Source: Lachnospiraceae bacterium Zagget2
GTDB lineage: Bacteria; Bacillota; Clostridia; Lachnospirales; Lachnospiraceae
Direction of reading: 5' to 3'
NCBI GenBank assembly: GCA_001941045.1
Contig: MSHD01000065.1
Span: 1 to 36,112, forward strand
Length of the DNA: 36,112 nt
Shown: piece after piece, positions 31,907 through 36,112 of the stretch
How positions within the stretch are numbered: position 1 is the first letter of the stretch
Layout of the letters: each line of letters opens with the position of its first letter
Position numbers and translations under genes: made by a program
The notes under the pieces: model-generated
Databases searched by the model: none
What the model saw: only the letters and a program-made list of their open reading frames with translations
Told to the model about the DNA's origin: nothing

Positions 31907-33970
31907 ATGCGGATCAGGAAGCTTCACATTATCAATTTCGGAAAACTGCAGGATTTCACCTTCTGCCCGACGGAAGGACTGAATCTCGTCTGTGAACGGA
32001 ACGGCTGGGGCAAGTCGACGCTCGCGGCCTTTATTCGGGCGATGTTCTACGGCCTTGATTATACGACGAAGCGCTCCCTGAAGGAGAATGACCGGAAGCA
32101 CTATGCACCCTGGCAGGGCGGCACTTTCGGCGGCAGCATGGAGTTCGAGGCGGCGGGGAAGGAGTATCGCGTGGAGCGCAGCTTTGGCGCGAAGGATAAA
32201 GAGGACAGCTTCGCGCTCTATGACCTTGCCACCGGTATGGAGAGCATGGATTATACGGAGCGGCTCGGCGAGGAGCTCTTTCATCTGGATTGCGAGGCCT
32301 TTACGAGAACAGCCTTTTTTGTGCAGCAGGACTTTGCGACGGCGCTGAATGACAGTCTGACCGCGTCTCTCACGCATGTGGAGGAGGACGCCGGGGATAT
32401 GGGAAATTATGAAAAGGCGGCGGCCTCCCTTGAGGAGCGGATGAAATATTTTCGCAAGACCGGTAATCGCGGCAGGCTGGGACAGCTCGAGGAGGAGCGG
32501 CGGCTCGTGCGTCAGGAGCTTGCTTCCTGCCGCGAGCGGGAAGCGGCGGCCGGCGACTGGCAGGCAAGACTGGTCGAAAAGGAAGGGCAGGAGCAGGCGC
32601 TTCTGGAGAAAATCCGCATGCTGGAGGAACGCGAGCGTCAGCAGCGGGCTTACGGTGAGAAGGCGGCCCGGAAGGCGCAGCTTGATCTTCTGGAGGGGCA
32701 GGCGCGGGAGCAGGAAGAGCGGCTTCGCCGGACAGCCGCGGAGCTGGGCGCGTATACGGCAGCCCCGCTGGCGGAGGAAGAGTTGGATCGCTGTTATGAG
32801 AAAATCTGTCGTCTTGGGACCGCGCGGGAGCAGACAGAAGAGGCGCGGCAGAAGCAGTACGCAGCGGAGGACGCGCTCGCGGAGCTGGAGGTGGATTCTC
32901 CACAGGTGTCCAGATCGAAGGTTCCGCTTCTCCTTGGCATATGCCTTCTGCTGAGCGCGGGCGCAGTGCTTTTGTGGCAGCGAATCTGGCCGGGGGCGCT
33001 TCCTGTGGCGGCGGCGCTTCTGCTCGTCTTCCAGGGAATGCGAAAAGGGCGCTTGGAAAAGCGGCAGCGCGCGGAGTTCGCGGCGCGGGAGGAGAGCGTC
33101 CGCCGGGAGTTTAAGCAGGCCGAAAAAAATGTGCGGAAAAGTGAACAGGCGGAAGAAAGCCTGGAACAGCAGATCTGTGCTTCTCTTCACATAAGGAAGG
33201 GCGAAAATCCGGAGGAGCGGCTGGCCGTCCTTCGCCGCGAGAGCCGTACTTATGCGGGCCTCCGGCAGACTTATGAAAGCCAGCGCGTGGAAGCCATGAA
33301 AAGACGCGAGGCATATCTGTCATATCAGAGAAAATTTTCGGAACAGGAGCTTCTCGAATTGCAGAAGCTTAAGAAACCGGAAGGAGAGCTCGCCGACATT
33401 CTGTCAGAGCTGAAGACCTGCCACACCAGACGGGACAACGTATTGAGGGAACAGCGGGATCTGCAGCATCAGCTTCAGCGGCTGCGCGAGCAGGCGGAGC
33501 GGATCACGGAGCTTGCGGAGGAGGAAGAGCGGCTTTCACAGGAGATTGCAGACGGGGAACGGGAGTATGGACTTCTGGAAAAGACGCTGAAATATCTGAA
33601 GACCGCGAAGGAACAGTTTTCCACGCGTTATCTGGAGGAACTCCGGCAGGGACTGAAATATTATGTAAAGCAGATGGAACCGGAGGAGGAGAAGGAGACG
33701 CTTCTGGATGTAAAGCTGAAGCTGAAGGTCCAGGAGGCGGGCGCGCTGCGCGAGACGGCGTACCTCAGCACGGGCTGGCAGGACCTTCTGCAGATCGCGG
33801 AGCGGCTGGCGATCGTGGACGCGCTCTGCGAGGGGGAGCAGCCGGTGCTCATCCTGGACGACCCCTTCGTGAATCTGGACGAAGAAAAACAGGAGCGCGC
33901 GTTCGCACTCCTGCAGAAACTCTCGGAAAAGAGGCAGATGATCTATTTTGCCTGCCGGAAGAGCGGGTGA
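31907..33970 (+). CDS. AAA_27 / SbcC-Rad50-like ATPase, YhaN-like
   Basis: ATPase of 687 aa from the ATG at 31907, 1 nt after the yhaO-like stop; an in-frame opening further upstream lies within that gene and is not the start. It begins MRIRKLHIINFGKLQDF. Walker A is NGWGKST (32-38), Walker B near the end is VLILDDPFVNLDEE, and an LSTG element precedes it. Long Glu/Arg/Gln-rich coiled coils fill the middle. Around residues 338-380 two hydrophobic segments (VPLLLGICLLLSAGAVLLWQ and PVAAALLLVFQGM) interrupt the coil, as in YhaN-type proteins, suggesting a membrane-attached repair complex. Its last 28 nt overlap the convergent MATE gene. Confidence 0.88.
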   Translation: MRIRKLHIINFGKLQDFTFCPTEGLNLVCERNGWGKSTLAAFIRAMFYGLDYTTKRSLKENDRKHYAPWQGGTFGGSMEFEAAGKEYRVERSFGAKDKEDSFALYDLATGMESMDYTERLGEELFHLDCEAFTRTAFFVQQDFATALNDSLTASLTHVEEDAGDMGNYEKAAASLEERMKYFRKTGNRGRLGQLEEERRLVRQELASCREREAAAGDWQARLVEKEGQEQALLEKIRMLEERERQQRAYGEKAARKAQLDLLEGQAREQEERLRRTAAELGAYTAAPLAEEELDRCYEKICRLGTAREQTEEARQKQYAAEDALAELEVDSPQVSRSKVPLLLGICLLLSAGAVLLWQRIWPGALPVAAALLLVFQGMRKGRLEKRQRAEFAAREESVRREFKQAEKNVRKSEQAEESLEQQICASLHIRKGENPEERLAVLRRESRTYAGLRQTYESQRVEAMKRREAYLSYQRKFSEQELLELQKLKKPEGELADILSELKTCHTRRDNVLREQRDLQHQLQRLREQAERITELAEEEERLSQEIADGEREYGLLEKTLKYLKTAKEQFSTRYLEELRQGLKYYVKQMEPEEEKETLLDVKLKLKVQEAGALRETAYLSTGWQDLLQIAERLAIVDALCEGEQPVLILDDPFVNLDEEKQERAFALLQKLSEKRQMIYFACRKSG

Positions 33971-35301
33971 TGTTTTCTGGCGTACAGGTAGGTCCCATAG
34001 TGAATGAGCGAGGTCAGGATCCAGGAGATCAGGTAGGAGGAATACAGTACCTGCTGGGTCGGAAACCAGGAAAAAGCGGTGGCCAGCCAGACGATGCGGA
34101 ACAGGCAGGCGCCGGACAGGGCGACCAGCATCGGTGTGATCGCGTAGCCGAGCCCGCGCATAACCCCCATAACGGATTCCATGATGCCGCAGAGAAAATA
34201 GGGCGCGCAGATCCAGAGCAGGCGGATCTGTCCGGCAGCGATCACGTCCGGATCCGTGGAGTAAGCCGAGAGAAGAGGAACGGAAAACAGGTTCACCAGA
34301 AGGCCGAGCACCAGACCGAGTACGGTGACATAGGCAAGAGAACAATGCAGAATCTTGCCTATGCGTTCCGGCTTCTTTGCCCCGACATTCTGGCTGGTGA
34401 AGCTGACGTTGGCCTGATGGACAGAGTTGGTCGCCATGTAGACGAAGTTCTCGATCGAGGCCGCCGCGCTGCTTCCGGCCACGACGACAGAGCCGAAGGA
34501 GTTGATGGCGGACTGAATCAGCACATTGGAGAAAGAGAACAATGCGCTCTGGATCCCGGCGGGCAGTCCGATATGCAGCATGCGGCGCAGCCGCATGGGC
34601 TGGATATAGAGTTTCCGCAGATTCAGGCGGCACGGGCCATCTGTCAGGCATAGATAGCGCAGAATGAGCACGGCGCTTAGCGTCTGCGAGAGAATGGTGG
34701 CCAGCGCCACTCCCGCCACATCCATGTGCAGGACGATGACGAAAAACAGATTCAGCGCGATATTCAGTACACCCGCTACAGACAGGTAGTAGAGTGGCTT
34801 TTTTGTCTCTCCGGTGGAGCGCAGGATCGCGCTTCCAAAATTGTAAGCCATGATCGAAGGCATGCCGATAAAAATAATCTTCAGGTAGAGCGAGGCCTTG
34901 TCAAGTACGTTTTCGGGCGTGTCCATCCAGACCAGCATCGGTCTGGTAAAGAGAAGGCCGATCACGATGAGTGCCGCTCCTGAGATCAGACTGAGGGTGA
35001 TGGCGGTATGTACATTGTCCTTCGTTCCCTCGTTGTCGCCGGAACCGAGCGTCAGGGCGGTCATTACGTTGGCACCGATCGACAGTCCGATAAACAGGTC
35101 GGTCAGCAGACTGACCAGAGATGTCGTGGAACCGACCGCGGCCAGCGATTCGTTTCCCGCAAAATGTCCCACGACGATGACGTCGGCGGCGTTGAACAGA
35201 AGCTGCAGCCAGCTCGAAAGCATCAGCGGCACGCTGAAGGCGATGATCCCAGGCAGGACCGGGCCATTACACATATCGAATTTTCCGGATTTCCCGGACA
35301 T
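33943..35301 (-). CDS. MATE family efflux transporter
   Basis: Cation-coupled multidrug exporter of 452 aa with about twelve transmembrane helices. Family hallmarks: the start MCNGPVLPGIIAFSVPLMLSS, helix-1 region NAADVIVVGHFAGNESLAAVG, and the second-half repeat FSNVLIQSAINSFGSVVVAG. The start at 35301 follows GGAGGGAATCATA on the minus strand. It is transcribed from its own promoter, divergent from the phosphoribosyltransferase-like gene, and converges on the YhaN-like gene with a 28-nt overlap. The substrate is unknown. Confidence 0.95.
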   Translation of the reverse strand: MSGKSGKFDMCNGPVLPGIIAFSVPLMLSSWLQLLFNAADVIVVGHFAGNESLAAVGSTTSLVSLLTDLFIGLSIGANVMTALTLGSGDNEGTKDNVHTAITLSLISGAALIVIGLLFTRPMLVWMDTPENVLDKASLYLKIIFIGMPSIMAYNFGSAILRSTGETKKPLYYLSVAGVLNIALNLFFVIVLHMDVAGVALATILSQTLSAVLILRYLCLTDGPCRLNLRKLYIQPMRLRRMLHIGLPAGIQSALFSFSNVLIQSAINSFGSVVVAGSSAAASIENFVYMATNSVHQANVSFTSQNVGAKKPERIGKILHCSLAYVTVLGLVLGLLVNLFSVPLLSAYSTDPDVIAAGQIRLLWICAPYFLCGIMESVMGVMRGLGYAITPMLVALSGACLFRIVWLATAFSWFPTQQVLYSSYLISWILTSLIHYGTYLYARKHHPLFRQAK

Positions 35302-35333
35302 TATGATTCCCTCCGTTTCAGATTTTTCAGATT

Positions 35334-35362
35334 AATATAGAGCCCTTCTGTCAGTTCGTCAA
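35334..35362 (-). promoter_or_regulatory. Promoter of the MATE gene
   Basis: On the minus strand TTGACG (35362-35357), 17 nt and TATATT (35339-35334) lie about 33 nt before the start codon. It stands back to back with the promoter at 35378-35406; the two -35 elements are 15 bp apart, so a shared regulator is possible. Confidence 0.75.
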
Positions 35363-35377
35363 GAGAGATTTTTTTAC

Positions 35378-35406
35378 TTGCTAAATTCCCGGAAACTATT
35401 TACAAT
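35378..35406 (+). promoter_or_regulatory. Promoter of the phosphoribosyltransferase-like gene
   Basis: TTGCTA (35378-35383), 17 nt and TACAAT (35401-35406) lie 40 nt before the ATG at 35447. It overlaps an in-frame upstream ATG at 35378, which argues against that longer start. Confidence 0.65.
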
Positions 35407-35446
35407 AATAGTAAATAAAAAGAGCTTGGCAAAGGAGGTAACATGT

Positions 35447-36088
35447 ATGGAAAGCCGTGAGTTTAAAATCCACGCTCAGGCGGATAACCGAGTGGCTCTG
35501 AAGGTCGTCCCGGGACATTTTGTCACATCGCACTCTCACATCAATTATTATGTGGATATCACGACGATGCGGACACGTCAGAACGAGGCCGAGGCAGCTG
35601 CCAGACTGCTCGCCAGAAAGTATGAGAATAATACGATTGTGGATACGATCATCTGCCTGAACGGCTGCGAAGTCATCGGCGCGTATCTGGCGCAGCAACT
35701 GTCACAGGCCGGATTCCGGAGCATGAACGCACATCGGACGATCTACATTATGTCCCCGGAGCAGGACATCAACGGTCAGATGATTCTGCGTGACAATACG
35801 AAGCCGATGGTGCTGAACAAAAATGTTCTGATTCTCTCGACATCCATCACTACCGGTGTCACGCTCGACAAGGCGATCGACAGCGTAGAGTTTTACGGAG
35901 GCCGGGTGCAGGCGATTGCTTCTATTTTCAGCATGATCACGAGGGCCAGAGGAATCGAGGTTACGAGTATCTTTGGCGCGAAGGATATGGCGGGATATGC
36001 TTCCTATGACGCGAAGGACTGCCCGATGTGCAAGGCGAAGCAGAAGATCGACGCGATTGTCAACGGATTTGGTTACAGCCGTATCTGA
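35447..36088 (+). CDS. Phosphoribosyltransferase-like protein, orotate PRT-related
   Basis: A protein of 213 aa from the ATG at 35447, chosen for its AAAGGAGG site 8 nt upstream. It has a type I PRTase fold: IICLNGCEVIGAYLAQQL, then the PRPP loop VLILSTSITTGVTLDKAI, then the GGRVQAIASIFSM strand. The two acidic residues that normally open the PRPP loop are Ser131 and Thr132 here, so catalysis or metal use may differ. It ends with DCPMCKAKQKIDAIVNGFGY, the CPxCK tail of clostridial orotate-PRT-like proteins. No other pyrimidine gene is present in the window. A regulatory or salvage role is possible. Confidence 0.8.
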   Translation: MESREFKIHAQADNRVALKVVPGHFVTSHSHINYYVDITTMRTRQNEAEAAARLLARKYENNTIVDTIICLNGCEVIGAYLAQQLSQAGFRSMNAHRTIYIMSPEQDINGQMILRDNTKPMVLNKNVLILSTSITTGVTLDKAIDSVEFYGGRVQAIASIFSMITRARGIEVTSIFGAKDMAGYASYDAKDCPMCKAKQKIDAIVNGFGYSRI

Positions 36089-36112
36089 ATCGGATAGGGG
36101 GATGATTAGTCC

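Noticed and set aside
31583-33190. Long minus-strand frame (535 codons) opposite the YhaN-like gene
   Set aside because: It is Leu/Arg/Pro-rich with no recognisable domain. The plus strand has clear ATPase motifs and start signals.

Overview
The window looks like part of a Firmicutes chromosome, most likely a clostridial gut bacterium related to Lachnospiraceae. The signs are CIRCE-controlled groESL, strong GGAGG ribosome sites, TTG/GTG starts, and clostridial-type GH2, YhaN-like, HdeD-like and PLD-family sequences. Assignment below family level is inference. No rRNA, tRNA, CRISPR array, integrase or transposase was seen.

Left flank, 1-9301, is GC-rich and host-like. It holds a sirtuin with Gln in place of the catalytic His; a tight three-gene operon of a stand-alone adenylation enzyme, a GNAT acetyltransferase and an esterase-like hydrolase; CIRCE-groES-groEL; and a small SH3b-like protein. 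Next comes a stretch of broken genes (5882-8141): the C-terminus of a TetR regulator, the frameshifted tail of an Old-Yellow-Enzyme-type oxidoreductase, a phospholipase D-family remnant with an internal deletion, and an HdeD-like membrane gene joined out of frame to the C-terminal third of a GH2 glycosidase. An intact AI-2E family permease follows.

The middle, about 9302-30370, is AT-richer and made almost wholly of defence and conflict genes. In order: an AlbA_2/HATPase/winged-helix regulator; a PD-(D/E)XK nuclease gene broken by a stop just after its ExK motif; an AAA_14/DUF4143 ATPase; a hipB-hipA pair with an inverted repeat around its promoter; a second AAA_14/DUF4143 ATPase on the minus strand; an AAA+ ATPase plus subtilase pair resembling IetAS; a UvrD-type helicase fused to a RecB/AddB-type Fe-S nuclease; a DinD-like protein; a type III-like Mod methyltransferase and Res helicase-nuclease; two unrecognised small proteins, one of them membrane-bound; and a DUF3791 / DUF3990 (ADP-ribosyltransferase-like) / third small-gene cluster. 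A 65-bp palindrome-plus-promoter segment occurs at both 9317-9381 and 16290-16354.

The genes from 16483 to 28209 all read rightward with small gaps, except one of 108 nt, and could form one six-gene transcript: AAA+, subtilase, helicase-nuclease, DinD, Mod, Res. This is the best candidate for a composite or undescribed defence system. It would combine DNA modification and cleavage, DNA-end processing and damage response, and a protease effector.

Right flank, about 30371-36112, returns to GC-rich sequence: a low-molecular-weight protein tyrosine phosphatase now read in frame with the last island ORF, a YhaO/SbcD-like and YhaN/SbcC-like pair, a convergent MATE exporter, and a divergently transcribed phosphoribosyltransferase-like protein. 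All calls come from reading the sequence and translations; no database search was run.
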